Source: Sorghum bicolor (lineage: Eukaryota > Streptophyta > Magnoliopsida > Poales > Poaceae). From it: a stretch of DNA of 64,000 bases. Made by a program: the position numbers and the translations under genes. Below are positions 1 through 12,223 of this stretch, piece after piece. Below the pieces are notes generated by a model. It made no database searches. It was not told the DNA's origin and was given only the letters and a program-made list of their open reading frames with translations. The DNA lies in assembly GCF_000003195.3 (NCBI RefSeq), contig NC_012877.2:10704855-10768854 (forward strand). Reading direction: 5' to 3'. Each line of letters begins with the position of its first letter. Positions within the stretch are counted from its first letter, which is position 1.

Positions 1-957
1 TTTGATCTGACGGCCCAGATTCACTTGAGGGGACTATATAAGCAAACCCCCTGGCCCCTGGAGGAGAACAAGTTCATTATAGAGTTGAGAGGTGCCCTCG
101 AAGGATAACCTTTCCTCTACATAGACAGAGCAAAAGCTAGGGTTTGGAGATGAGAGCTCTCCTCTCATCTCTAAACTAGAGTAGATCTAGATAGTAGCGA
201 GATGGAGAGCGAGGGAGGATTGGAGGAGAGGCCAACCTGTCGGTTCTTCCTCTGGTTGTACTTTGCCATGATCAAGCTCTAATCAAGCTTGCTCATGGGA
301 TGACTCTGGTAATCTACTTCTTATTTCATTATGCAATTACTATCCATTTATGTTCTGGTTCACAACTCTTTTGAGTACTTTAATCTATAGGACGCTATAG
401 GTGAGAGTTGTAGTATAGGTGTAAGCGTGGTGCTTAGACCTAGATTACTTGTGGATATCCCCTGTTAGCCGGATCGTGTGGTAGGCCGCGTAGGTGATAG
501 TTACGTTGGTCCACTGTAGTCCACCTCGCGTTAGCAGGACTGGTAGGGTTTATCGGCCTATGGATAAGCATCCCTTGTGGTGTATTCTTATCACGTGGTT
601 CGTCCCAGACATAGACATACCCCTTTGAAGTAGAGAAAACATAGTTATCCTCTCTATTCTCCTACCATCTCCCATATATTAGATTGCTCTACTCTCTATT
701 CCCATATTTTCACCCATTGTTATCTTACCTTTAATATTGTTCTTATTTACACCTACCTATCCATCTAGGTTAAGTTAGAGCATAGATCCGTTCTCCCGTT
801 TTCCTGTGGATACGATAAAACCTTTAACCGGGTAAAAGCTACAACGGTATTCTTGCGCTTGCGGATTTATCTGTGTGCGTATAAATACCATAGTACACTC
901 TAGTGTCATGCTAGGGATGACAACCTAGTATTCAAGTGGTGTTAGCAAGTGTCAACA
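1..957 (+). repeat. 5' LTR (partial) of element A
   Basis: Nearly the same sequence recurs at 6797-7269 and 10085-10579. The LTR contains a TATA box in GGGGACTATATAAGC near position 30 and ends GTCAACA at 957. The left copy lacks a 25-bp segment present in the right copy near 10345-10370 and differs at scattered bases, so the insertion is not very recent. The upstream part of this LTR (matching 6393-6796) is outside the window. Confidence 0.85.
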
Positions 958-965
958 AGCATTTT

Positions 966-983
966 TGGCGCCGTTGCCGGGGA
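966..983 (+). other. Primer-binding site of element A
   Basis: TGGCGCCGTTGCCGGGGA lies 8 bases after the LTR end. Sites of this form prime minus-strand synthesis from a tRNA; by recollection the Athila-type site pairs with tRNA-Asp. Seen: position and sequence. Inferred: function. Confidence 0.7.
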
Positions 984-1199
984 AACGGTTGCTGAGTTCA
1001 CTACGAACTAGCTTAATCATTTTCTAAAAAATAAAAAAAATATACTTTTCCTTTTATCTTTTGCCTTATCTCTGCTATTCTTTCTTCTTATCTAATCCTT
1101 GATCTCTGGTCTATCATGAATTCAAACATGTCTATCTATGAATTTCATAGACCTATGGGCACACATCTCGAACCACCCAAATCTTCAAAGCCTATCATA

Positions 1200-1797
1200 G
1201 CATCTAGTTTTGAGATAGACCCCGAATACATATAATTTGTTCAAAAACAACCTTTCTCAGGAGAAGGTGAAGAAAACCCATACACACACCTAAGAGAGTT
1301 TTATTGACTCTGTGACCTCCTTCGCATAGAAGGCATGTCTGATGAGACCCTTAAATGGAAGCTCTTTCCGTTCTCTTTAACAGGAAAAGCTAGACATTGG
1401 TACAAACTCAAAGTAGGCAGTGTTCATGGAGATTGGAAGGAGTTATATAATAGTTTTCTTTTTAAATATTTTCCAATCTCCAAAGTGGCGGAACTTCGGC
1501 GATTATTTCTTTTAGACAACTAGAAGAAGAATCTCTTGGCAAATCATGGGACCGCTTTATTAACCTTACTCTCACTGGCCCAAAGCTTTCTATTCCATAA
1601 GAAGTTCTTCTAATTCACTTTTTTGAGGGCCTTAGTAGGGAAAATAAGCAAACCTTGAATACAGCCTCTAGAGGATCCTTCTATCACCTACCTGCTAGTG
1701 AAGCTAGGGATTTAATTGATTCTTGAGTGGAAAGTTTCCTAGCATTTATATCCCTTAGAAAGAGAAAGAACTAGTTCCGAGACAAGAAGAAGAATTT
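1200..1797 (+). pseudogene. Decayed retrotransposon gag, element A
   Basis: Conceptual translation from about 1250 shows a plant gypsy Gag core: PYTHLREF, a stop codon, then LLRIEGMSDETLKWKLFPF, SLTGKARHWY and YFPISKVAELRR. The conserved W of the gag core (KARHWY) is present. The frame is closed by stops near 1304 and 1521, and similarity continues in another frame to about 1760 (LALPEEV-like and AREL-like segments are only weakly visible). Gag proteins form the virus-like particle; this copy cannot make one intact. The longest clean stretch is 1335-1523. Confidence 0.7.
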
Positions 1798-2742
1798 TTG
1801 ATAGCCAGATCACAACCACTTCAATCCCAAACTTTAGCTATCGATCCTAAACCATCAATACCCCAAAATTCTCCAAGGGAGGAAGGAATTCCGACCTTAA
1901 ATCTTTCAGATGCTGATGGTTTAGACTTCTGGTTCCATAAGAGACCTTCAAGTAGGGATAATTCAAATCCTTGCAATAATGGTTCTCTTAGAGAATGTCC
2001 TGGTTCCTGTTATGAAGAAGTCGAGGATGACATACCAAGTGAAGGAGAGCTAAACCATATTGAAGATTCTATCTGCTCCCCTTCCATATTCACAAATTCT
2101 AAATCCATCCTTGACCTTAGAGACCCCTCTTATCCCTCTCCTTTTAAGTCTCATGATGATCCTAGCAATCCATCAAGACGATCAAACCAAAGGAGTCATA
2201 AAGACCATGAGGATGACATGCCAAGTAATGTCATAGAAGGAGAGCTAAGCCATATAGAAAATTCTAACACCTCCCCTTTCTTGATCACAAGTTCTAAATG
2301 GCTAGAATGTGTAGAATGGATGGACAAGGAAGAAGCCTTAATGGATTCTGACTTTGGCTCAATTTCAAATGGTGAGTTCTTGACTCCCTTTGAAGATGAG
2401 ATTCATCCAACTACAGAAGAGGACATAGGTGAAACCAATCCAGGAGAAACTCCGAACATTCAGATTGGAGACGAAGATAACATTAATGAGCATGGAATTT
2501 ATTTCAAAGCCACTTCGTTTACTCCATGCTCATATGCAACATCTTCCCAATCTATTGGTCTCTCCAACATCACCACATTTGAGATCTTCAACCCCCTCTT
2601 CCTTTCTATTTATAAAAACTTTAAAAGGGTGGTTGTCGATGCATATGTCTATAATAAATATTGCAGATCTCGATATAGGTCAGCGTTGGAAGGGAAACCA
2701 CTTCGCCGACATAAATTGATGGTTTCCCAAGGACAAGCTTAG
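1798..2742 (+). pseudogene. 314-codon open frame downstream of gag, element A
   Basis: An uninterrupted frame of 314 codons that has no early ATG; it opens with TTG right after the gag relic, so it is probably the 3' part of a former gag frame separated by a frameshift rather than an independent gene. The product would be acidic, rich in Ser, Asn, Glu and Asp, with two repeated segments of the form GELNHIEDS/GELSHIENS near residues 83 and 146. No zinc knuckle, protease or membrane segment is visible. I do not recognise a family. The C-terminal 60 residues turn basic (RRHKLM). Confidence 0.45.
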
Positions 2743-5700
2743 TGTCTTAAGCACTGATCAGATCGTAACATGAACTTTTAATTAATTACAACATTACCTT
2801 GTGTATTGAGCATATAAGGATAATTGTAAAAATATATTCCTTCGGGTATTCTTGTCACTAATCTTTCCAAGATTGGAGCAAGAAGATCGGATGAATGACA
2901 AGCACAAGGTATGTCCAACCAATCATCATACAACATTGAATTAAATCCAAACTTGAATTTTGCAAAATTCAAGCTTGGGGGAGTACTTTACATAAAAACA
3001 TCCTTTGCCATGTTGCTATGTTGGTTGTCACTACCTTTGAGACATGCTCAATTTGTTAAATACTAATCACACTACTTCATCTCCACTTGAGTAGATCTCT
3101 ATAAATGCTCTCATGCTACCTTTATTTGCTTTAGTATATGTCTAGGTTTGGAGTAGTTTCATTTATCTCTTAAATAAGCATGGTGCTTAGTTTAGGAACG
3201 ATGATCTTACTTCCAAGGGATTTTAAATTAAGCATGGTGCTTAGGTTAAAATGCCCTCCTAAATCAAATTAGACATGGTGTCTAGGTTGATTTTTGAGCT
3301 GATAGTATGCTATAGTAGATATTGGATATTTTGTTAGACTAACCCCTACAGGAAAACTTTCAATATCGACCTGGGAAGTCCTGAGATAAACTCACATTGG
3401 AGACAAAGAGAGAGACACATCAAGTTTAACAATTTACATAAGGAAGATGTAGCTCATAAGAGATGATCCATGGAGGGTGCCACAAACACGATGCACAACC
3501 GCTAAGAAAGAAAAGCTTCCATAAGGTGATACTGTACCATCACTCTTCAAGTAAGGTAACATCTTAAGGTACTTGACTATCCCTTTTATAAGCTTCTCCT
3601 TAGTTCTGGCATTCATATGAATAAAAGAGACAAACATGTATAATTTACAACTCTAGGTTAACCAACCCAATCGATTCAACATGTTTAGTCCTTCCACCTT
3701 TCTGATCACACACTCCTAATCATATGAGCTAAAATGTTGCACACTCAATCTTTGGAAGATATATAAAAAAGGAAAACATAAATATAGATAGATTATCTTT
3801 CCATTGGGTTGAGCGATCTGATCTGACAAATGTTTTAAATACTACACTCATGATCTTATTATCCATTCAATTTGTCTTGCTCAGTATGCTTAAGGTTAGA
3901 GAAGAACAAATACACTTTTGGTTCTATTGGTGTTTTCCACCAACAGGGCCCATGCACTTGATCTTTGCCTTGTCTCTATGAGAAGGAACACTTCGAGCAA
4001 AACATGGAGAAGTTTTACAACTCCTAGATTCCACCAAGTGAAGGACTTGGATCTACGAGCACAAACACACTGAGCAAGATACTGCCAACGCCGCACTTCG
4101 AACTGCTGGGCAAACGAAGAACATGGGTGACACCGTATCAAGAGGTGTAGACGTCAAGGTCCACACCTTAATCAAATGACACACCTAAAGAATGAACACG
4201 GTGAGAAGTTTTGTTCAGAAGACTTAAAACATTGAACCCTCGCCGAAAGGTAAAATCGGTAGTTATCCATATTTATCCTTTCTGCATTCCCTTTTCCCTT
4301 AAATTATTTACTTTCCTTAAATGACTTGTTAGTTAATCATGCTATCTTGAAAAGAAAATAAAAATAGTAAGCCCCATGTGAGTATGCTCGTGGTATAAAA
4401 CCCATAAGTACATTCACTGTAGTGGCGTAAAAATAAAATAAATATATTCCTGTCCTATAAAAATAAAAATATAAAAAATAAGATTGTGATCCCACTAAAG
4501 AGAGTAATATTTATTGAAGAGGCTCAACATGATAAAGGCTAGATATTTATGCTAACACTTAACTAGTTCCACAAAGCTTTGTTGTCTATTTGAGCTCCAC
4601 AGAATTCAAGGATCAAAGAAGACTAGCAGACGGAGGACATCCTAAATCGCTGTCAGCGTGCTGCCGACATTCAAATATACCTCCGCCACCTGTTAGCTAC
4701 ATCAGAAAAAAATTATGTCAAAATCCAGCTTGGGGGAGAGCACCCCCATTTATCCAGCTAAGTGTTTTTACTCATGTTTATACTTTACTCAAATAATAAA
4801 AAGATGCATAATCATAAAAACCCAAAATAAAGATTTTGTGCTTATATATATATATATATATATCTTTGCTTAGTTTGCTAAATAAATAAATAAATAAAGT
4901 TTGCTATGAACCCTCATGATAAGCTCTCACATGGAAATGATGAATAGTTGCTCTGCCATGACTATTTCTCAAAATTGAATTCTCTCTCAAGTTTAGGCAT
5001 GACTGTTATGAATTAAGTTTTGCTCTAAACCTAAACTTGTGGGAAGAGTACTTGATCTAAAGTCTAAGTCGTTAACAGATGTGATATGGGAAGGTTGAGC
5101 TGCTGTTTATCTATTCCTAGAGATGCTAGAATTCTAGAGAATTTTATCTTTGAAAATCTTTAAAATGTTGCATGATGAGTTCCTGTATGATGAGAGTTTA
5201 AAATCCTACCACAGCCATATACACATGCTTATTAGACTATGAACCATACATTTACTTTTTACTGCTTATGAGCATGAGTGTGGTCAAGCTGTGTAGACCC
5301 TTAGGAGCTTGTCATGCAGTTAAAATCAAGATCCACTTGCACGTTCACTCATACATGCTGCTTCTACTCCAGAAGTACGCATCCACATACATCCACTTAT
5401 TTCCATCTCCAGAATCACCTAAAATTACTCTACTCCTATCCAAGAGGGAATAGCCAAAAACATTATCCTATCCCTGTTATTCCCCGTGAAATAAATGCTC
5501 GAGATATTTTGGTTACTACCACTTGCTACATTATTCTAGGAGGGTGAGTGCTCTAAAAAAATAAAAAAATAATACGAGGAAATAAAAAGAGGCAAGTGCC
5601 CGGAACCTCAAAGAAAAGAAAAAGTGAGACGAGAGGTAAAAATGGACAAGTGTCCGACAGTAGAATTAGGGGTACAAGATACCCACCTGAGAGAAAAGAA

Positions 5701-6379
5701 AAAGAAAATATAGAGCATCTCATTCCCCTCAAAAACTTCAAAGTGCAAGAAAGGTATATATCCACTCAAAAGAGCAAAAGTAGAATTAGACTTTCACCAT
5801 TGTTTTCACCATCATCACCATACACCATTCATTCGCCACACATGCACATCTTGATATTGACTTATTGACTTGTTTCTCTGGATCCATGGTTTGACTATGC
5901 AATAAATGTCTTGTAAGTATGTATTAGCTGTCTCCCACCTATGAGCTCCAGATATCAAAACCTTATTAGAGTAGGGTGAGAGAGAAGGCAATATCACTAT
6001 GCCTCATACCAAAAATACCAAATACTTTGAGAGAAGGCATATACCATTACTGCCTTAGAAAGAATCTAGAAATACCACAAAAAAGAGATTTGAGAGAGTC
6101 ATACAAGGAATCTCTGAGTTTTATTTGAAAATCCGCAAAAAACTCTAGAGCTATAGCTGATCAAGAATAAGAGACATGGTGCTTGACTTGACCATTCTAT
6201 CCTTTAACTGCTCAATACATAAATGACGGTTAAAAGCCCCATGGTGAAAGGTAAAATGAGTAAGTTTTAAGTCTTAACAGTTTACCCTAACCCAGAGATG
6301 AGATCTTGTTTGAACGCATGTGTACCTCTAAGGCATGAAAGCACTGAGTCCATCCTTGCTCAGGGATGAGCAAGAGGTA
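2743..6379. other. Non-coding internal region of element A
   Basis: About 3.6 kb with no credible coding frame on either strand. It is AT-rich with short tracts: an (AT)n run near 4847-4863, an AATA run near 4881-4898 and an A-rich block at 5560-5720 whose lysine-rich reading frames I treat as low complexity. Two extra copies of the polypurine-tract 12-mer AGCTTGGGGGAG occur at 2972-2983 and 4727-4738. Confidence 0.7.
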
Positions 6380-6391
6380 AGCTTGGGGGAG
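6380..6391 (+). other. Polypurine tract of element A
   Basis: AGCTTGGGGGAG ends one base before the 3' LTR start at 6393. This is the usual place and composition for the RNase H-resistant primer of plus-strand synthesis. Confidence 0.75.
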
Positions 6392-6392
6392 T

Positions 6393-9300
6393 TGTTGACG
6401 GTCCTTAAGTACCAAATATAATCATCAAATAAATAAAGAAAAGGATCCAAATGCATCCAACACCCGGACTTAGGATTTTATCTGACAGAATCCCACGAGT
6501 TTTGGTGTTTGTCTATTTCTGCAGGGGGTTATCAGGAAATATGGAGGAAAGGCCCACACGTCGGGTTTACATAGAGATATTAACGTGCCGCGCAATTTTC
6601 TATCATCTAGAAGACTCCAGAAGCCACGGGAACGAACGGGAGGCCGAGCGGGCTCGGGGGCAGGGCGCCCGCCCTCCCCCCTTGGGCGCCCGCCCAGCTA
6701 CAGAGTCCAAACAGGACCCATCTCGCGGATTACGTTCCACCGACCTAAAGGATCAAGGATAACCGTTCAATCAATGTCGGTTTTATCCGACGACCTAGAT
6801 TCACTTGAGGGGACTATATAAGCAGACCCCCTAGCCCCTGGAGGAGAACAAGTTCATTATAGAGTTGAGAGGTGCCCTCGAAGGATAAACTTTCCTCTAC
6901 ATAGACAGAGCAAAAGCTAGGGTTTGGAGATGAGAGCTCTCCTCTCATCTCTAAACTAGAGTAGATCTAGATAGTAGCGAGATGGAGAGCGAGGGAGGAT
7001 TGGAGGAGAGGCCGGCCTGTCGGTTCTTCCTCCGGTTGTACTTCGTCATGATCAAGCTCTAATCAAGCTTGCTCATGGAATGACTCTGGTAATCTACTTC
7101 TTATTTCATTATGCAATTACTATCAATGTATGTTCTGGTTCACAACTCTTTTGAGTACTTTAATCTATAGGACGCTATAGGTGAGAGTTGTAGTATAGGT
7201 GTAAGCGTGATGCTTAGACCTAGATTACTTGTGGATATCCCCTGTTAGCCGGATCGTGTGGTAGGCCGCTGTAACAACCTAAATTTTGCTTCTTTGAAAA
7301 TAAAGCTAAAATAATTTATTTTGTATTTTTGTGCTTATGAAAATATAGTAAAATAAATTAATGTTGGTACATACGTTTTGATGTGATGTTTGGTTGTTGC
7401 TCCTTTATGTGTTGAGTGAGTAACGTTTTTTTAAAATGCGTTTAGTAGATCGAACTTTCTTGACCAGTACGTCTTTATCTTTATCTATAACCAAATTCCT
7501 TGTTTATCAACGCCAATGTGAAAAAGTTCTTATAAATCTTAAAGAACCAGACACGAGATTGAAAAGAAAAAAATAGGGTTTCGTCCTGTTCTACGTGCCG
7601 CCGCCAAGGTTGAGAAATTTCTATCTGCCCTATCGATCGGCGAGTTGACTTGGCCAGCATAAGAGGCGCTTGCGATTTGGATTCCGAAGCCGAGCCGAAG
7701 TGCTGCTGCATAATTGCCCAATATGCTAGGAGCACGTCCAAGCGTTCAATACCGAGGCGGAGTCGATTTCCATCGAGATTGTTTTCTTTTCCGAGACTCA
7801 GAAACCGATCAACAAAAGGCTGCAGGCCGGGTGCTGCAGCTAATGCGTCATCGTTCAGTATTCAATCCGTGCTGCCGGGAGTCCAGGCCAGCTTCATCAA
7901 TTCCTGTGAATCGGATGTGCACTTTTGGTGAATTTTTGCTAGCTGCAAACAGAAGTAGCTGCCGGCCAAGCATGATCTGCGGCCGCCGTCTGGAGCCTAT
8001 ACCTGTTTCGATCTATGCGCCGCCGCTCAGCCCTAGCATGGTCTGCTACAACTTTTGGACCTTGCCAAGAAGAGCTGAGCCATCGAATCGTGGAGGCGTG
8101 GACACCGTTTGAAGCTTTGCCATTGCCCCGAGCTCGCGAACGCCACGCTGCGTTTTTCATCCGCTAGCTGCTTCGATTCGCTGTGATCCAGAGCCACTTG
8201 CCGTGCTTGGTTCGCCGTCGGCTTCGACAAGCCTCGCGCCCTCACCAAAACTTCCCTGTCCGACACAGACATCCAGCTACGTTCATATTATGTAAGCCTC
8301 TCTACACCCTCGTGCTCTTGACTTGTTTCGCTCAGCGATGGCCTGTGGACAATTTGATCAAGTTCGCCGGCCATCTTGTTCCGAGCAATGCCTGCTCGTT
8401 CATGTTACTAGCGACCGCAGTTACTAGCTTGATGATGTCATCATTACCTCAACCGTGCATTTTGGTCGTTTTTGTTTAGAAAAATAAATCCACAAATACT
8501 ATAGAAATACACGAGCAATGAATCTCCATTATTTCTTGGTTCCGTTTTGACTCAGTTAAATTGCATTAGATTTGTGTCGACATGCCCTATGCAGCAGTGC
8601 TAATGTTTTCATTCCACATCTTTATTATTTTATTAGTTTAATTTCTAAATTGATTAATGTTTATGTAACCAGTTTTTATAAATAAAATTAACAGAGAAGT
8701 TACACATCGATATTTTTATATATAAATATTAAACAATTTAATCGATATCACTAGTATGTTTTCAAATTATAATTTGAATAGTTTCAACTCACGTCATATG
8801 CAATTCAAATATATATGCTTTTATATTGTTAAAATAAATGAAGCTTAAAGATTTCTCTCTTATAAAGACAATCTTTCGGTTGTCGTTTCTTTTTCATCGT
8901 AACTCCGATTAGAGTGCCTTTCACGGCTGCGTGCTTGTAGCAATGTGTATATTAGTTTTTAAATCATTTTATTGTTTGGTGTTTGTTCTAATTTAGTTCT
9001 ATTGTTTGCTTCGTGTATGTTTGGCCCCGTTTGTTTGTGTGATCGATGATCGAGTTTAGACGGTGAGCAGTACTTCTCTAATCAAGATCAGAGCTTTGGC
9101 AACAAGTAAGACCAGCAGAACCAAAAGGATAAGCAAGAGCAATTAGATTAAGGCAAGTATAGCATTTGGATTTTATTTATGTGGCCATGATCCTGTGACT
9201 AGATTAATCTTAAGTAATAAATGATAAAAATGACTTTTTAGCAACTTGATGATTTATCTGTAAGTGATAACTGGGACAACAGTGCAACCATGAGGGCTAT

Positions 9301-10579
9301 AATGGCTCTGGCTTTAGCTCAGTATGAGGACCTTTTTCTAGCTTGTTAGCGGTTACCTTAAATGGCGTAAGAATGGCTAGACACGTTGGGTATAGTGTGG
9401 CCTCTGTCCGTGTGTATAGGCTGCGGGTTATGTGCCATGAAAGGGGCTCTATATCTGCCTGCCGAGTGAATCTAATGGCCCTAACTTGTTAGACGAAATC
9501 TTTGAAAGGCTTCATAGTGATCCCTGCCAACCTTCCTTGGAAGTGGGTTAAGAGGCTGATCACCTCGGGCGAAAGGGTAAATCATGACTCATGGGTAAAG
9601 ATGTACAACCTCTGCAGAGTGTAAAACTGGTATACTAGCTGTGCTCACGGTCATGAGCGGCCTTGGGGATTCTTGCATCGACGATGATGATTCTTGTGTG
9701 TTATATATGTTCATTATTTACTATTTAATGCTTTACATTATTTATGTCACATTGATCATGAGATTGTGGGATATATACAATCTAGTTGCTATACTTGTGG
9801 AGTTCGACATGGACTCACTCTTGCTATTTCCCCACACCCCTCAGAAGAAGTTTAGGCTTGTGATCAACCAGTCAGTTGGATCCTGTAGAGAGAAGTTAAT
9901 ACCCGGAGTTTGGAGCTGTCTATCCGCTGTTTGCTATCTAAGGTTATCTCTTTTATATTATGTACTTATATAATTTATGCATTGTCTTTTGATATTATCC
10001 TTATTTGTAGCTATATGTGAGATTTGACTCTTAAGACTCATATATTGTGTGTATCTGGTTTTATCCTTAAAATCGGGTATTACAGCCGCGTAGGTGACAG
10101 TTACGTTGGTCCACTGTAGTCCACCTCCCGTTAGTAGGACTGGTAGGGTTTATCGGCCTATGGATAAGCATCCCTTGTGGTGTATTCTTATCACGTGGTT
10201 CGTCCCAGACATAGACATACCCCTTTGAAGTAGAGAAACCATAGTTATCCTCTCTATTCTCCTACCATCGCCCATATATTAGATTGCTCTACTCTCTATT
10301 CCTATATTATCACCTATTGTTATCTTACCTTTAATATTGTTCTTATTCAATTCTACCATCTTTCCTATTTACACCTACCTATCCATCTAGGTTAAGTTAG
10401 AGCGTAGATCAGTTCTCCCGTTTCCCTGTGGATACGATAAAACCTTTAACCGGATAAAAGCTACAACGGTATCCGTGCGCTTGCGGATTTATCTGTGTGC
10501 GTATAAATACCATAGTACACTCTAGTGCCATGCTGGGGATGACAACCTAGTATTCAAGTGGTGTTAGCAAGTGTCAACA
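6393..10579 (+). repeat. 3' LTR of element A, split by a solo LTR
   Basis: The LTR starts TGTTGACGG and ends GTCAACA at 10579, a 7-bp terminal inverted match. After removing the 2815-bp insert at 7270-10084 and one target copy it is about 1.37 kb. A TATA box (ACTATATAAGC) lies near 6814. The segment before it (6600-6700) holds GC-rich GGCGCCCGCCC motifs. From 6797 on it parallels the left LTR. Confidence 0.85.
7270..10084 (+). mobile_element. 2.8 kb solo LTR (Ty3/gypsy, Tekay/Del-like ends) nested in an LTR
   Basis: The insert begins TGTAACAACC and ends GGTATTACA and is flanked by the 5-bp duplication GCCGC at 7265-7269 and 10085-10089; the uninterrupted site is seen in the left LTR of element A. 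TG...CA ends, a 5-bp duplication and absence of any gag or pol fit a solo LTR left by LTR-LTR recombination. Long LTRs beginning TGTAACA are known from grass Tekay/Del-type elements; that assignment is inference. Reading frames at 7650-8479 are GC-rich and show no recognisable family, so I do not call them genes. Confidence 0.75.
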
Positions 10580-11118
10580 GACGCCAGGCACCGGAAGCAG
10601 GTTGGAGCGTCTGGTGTTCTGAGTCCGGTATTCGCGCGTTTTGCAATGCTCCCTGGGTTTAAGTCCGGTGAGCACCGGACAGTCCGGTGCTCAGCGTCCG
10701 GTGACCTTGCGAGTTTGCAGACCTCCCTGAGTTTAGGACGGGTGTGCACCGGACGCGTCCGGTGGCAACTTGACCGCGTCTGGTGCTTTGCAGGTTACCG
10801 TTAGACTTCGACACTAAGTTTCAAAAAGCTAACATTGGCTGACTTTGGAGCACCGGACGCAGGTGTTGAGCGTCCGGTGCCCCCTGAAGACCATCCGGTG
10901 ACCCCGTGTTTCTCCCTGTGAAAGAGCCAACGGCTCTATTTGTTTGAGGGGTCTATAAATAGTTGTTGGCCGGCTTAGGGCTTACACTATTGGCATTCTA
11001 GCATACACAACATCCTTGTGAGCCTAAGCAAACTTCTCCCACTCATCTCCTACATAGATTTTTCATCTTTGTGAGATTGGGAGTGATTCCAAGTGCATTT
11101 GCTTGAGTAATTGCATCT
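10580..11118 (+). repeat. Copia (SIRE/Opie-type) LTR, left fragment
   Basis: The stretch holds repeated complementary motifs of the type CACCGGAC and GTCCGGTG (10660-10900), a TATA box in GGTCTATAAATAG near 10950, and continues after the nested Tat element at 25425. Such CCGGAC-rich LTRs are known from maize and sorghum SIRE/Opie-type copia elements. Its upstream end is lost at the border with element A. Confidence 0.65.
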
Positions 11119-12165
11119 TGTCGAGGGTATCGGTAAGGGGTACCCTCAGCGATGCGCATTATGAGATTGCCCGTACGAAGGTTGGGACCCTCAATTCGAC
11201 GCTTTAATCTTACGTACGCGCCGCCATCGACGGTCGCAGCCTCGAAGACGGAAATAGCGTCGAGCGAATCGGTCAGGGCTCGAGCGACGATTACCGTCGA
11301 AGACGGGAGCGAGCTCGAGCAAACCGAGAGACGTCGAGCGTCAGGACACTGTCCGCCGCCTGACGCGCGCACGCGGGCGGGAGCATTAAATGCATCTGAC
11401 GTTTCCCACCTAACACACGGGTCACGGAAAGCGTGATAGGGAACAAGCTTCTGTCCCATCGTTCTTTTTGCAGCCTTCCCACCGAACGACCCAGGGTGTG
11501 TCAGGACGCAGGAAACGAGGATGGAACGTCTAATCGGGACCCCCTCGAGACACCCAAGGTCAGCGCTCCGGATATCAGCATATTACGCGGCGCCCGACCC
11601 TCGACCGAACAAGGTCCCTTCCCAGGGACAAGCCGGGTGTCGACTGACAACACCACAGCTGCTCCGCCGGATCCGCCACCATACCGTACAAGCATGCGAC
11701 CTCAGAACCAGCACAAGGCGGCTGGCAGGGCAGAACACAGGAGCACGCGCAATCATCACCGAGCTATCAAGATGGGACGGCTCGAGGCCATGCCGTACGG
11801 AAGCCTCGAGTAGGTCAGCGCTCCATGCGGCTATCGATCCCTACTCTAACATCTATGCATGTACCCTGTGACTCTCCTTGGAGCTATAAAAGGAGGGACT
11901 CAGGAATAGGAGGGGATATAGATCACAACACAAAGACCACTTTCATACGTAGAAGAGCTCCACATTTCATTCCTCGCTTGTATTCGCCCCTGTACAAGCA
12001 CTTAGGTGCAAGATAATACAAACTCTCTCCCCCCGCTGGACGTAGGGCTTTCTCTTGCCCGAACCAGGATAAATCTCTGTGTCTTCTTGCATCACCATCC
12101 GGAAAGGGGAGCACGCATACAAATTTACTCGTTGGTGTGACCCCCCCGGGGGAAAAACACCGACA
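11119..12165 (+). repeat. 5' LTR of Tat element
   Basis: 1047 bp, same length as the 3' LTR. Differences seen are at about 11869 (T versus C) and in the AGGGGATATAGA versus AGGGAAGATAGA segment (two bases). The region 11152-11820 carries long shadow reading frames duplicated in both LTRs; these follow from GC-rich LTR sequence and are not called genes. Confidence 0.95.
11884..11891 (+). promoter_or_regulatory. TATA box of Tat 5' LTR
   Basis: CTATAAAA within GGAGCTATAAAAGGAGGG; the same box lies at 25138-25145 in the 3' LTR. Transcription would start roughly 30 bp downstream, defining U3/R. Position in the LTR is typical; the start site itself is inferred. Confidence 0.7.
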
Positions 12166-12167
12166 GT

Positions 12168-12185
12168 TGGCGCGCCAGGTAGGGG
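12168..12185 (+). other. Primer-binding site of Tat element
   Basis: TGGCGCGCCAGGTAGGGG begins two bases after the 5' LTR. It is the tRNA-primed minus-strand start site; the same form is known from RIRE2/Cinful-like grass elements. Confidence 0.75.
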
Positions 12186-12223
12186 CCCTGCGTGTTTTCC
12201 ACCGATTTCCCACCACTTTCCGG

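Larger units (their letters stand above)
1..10579 (+). mobile_element. Non-autonomous Ty3/gypsy LTR retrotransposon (A), left end outside window
   Basis: Two long direct repeats (1-957 and 6393-10579, the latter interrupted) flank about 5.4 kb of internal sequence. The LTR ends are TGTTGAC and GTCAACA. A primer-binding-type site follows the left LTR and a G-rich polypurine tract (AGCTTGGGGGAG) precedes the right LTR. The internal part carries only decayed gag-like coding sequence; I find no reverse transcriptase, RNase H or integrase, so the element would depend on proteins from a relative. The TGGCGCCGTTGCCGGGGA site resembles the one I know from Athila-type elements, but lineage is not proven. 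It appears inserted in, or beside, the copia LTR starting at 10580. Its left target duplication lies outside the window. Confidence 0.85.

Noticed and set aside
5568..5760. Lysine/arginine-rich frame in element A
   Set aside because: Purine-rich low-complexity DNA; no conserved motif and inside non-coding retrotransposon sequence.
7481..8479. Overlapping frames inside the 2.8 kb solo LTR
   Set aside because: No recognisable family, no consistent splice structure, and they lie within an LTR defined by exact target duplications.
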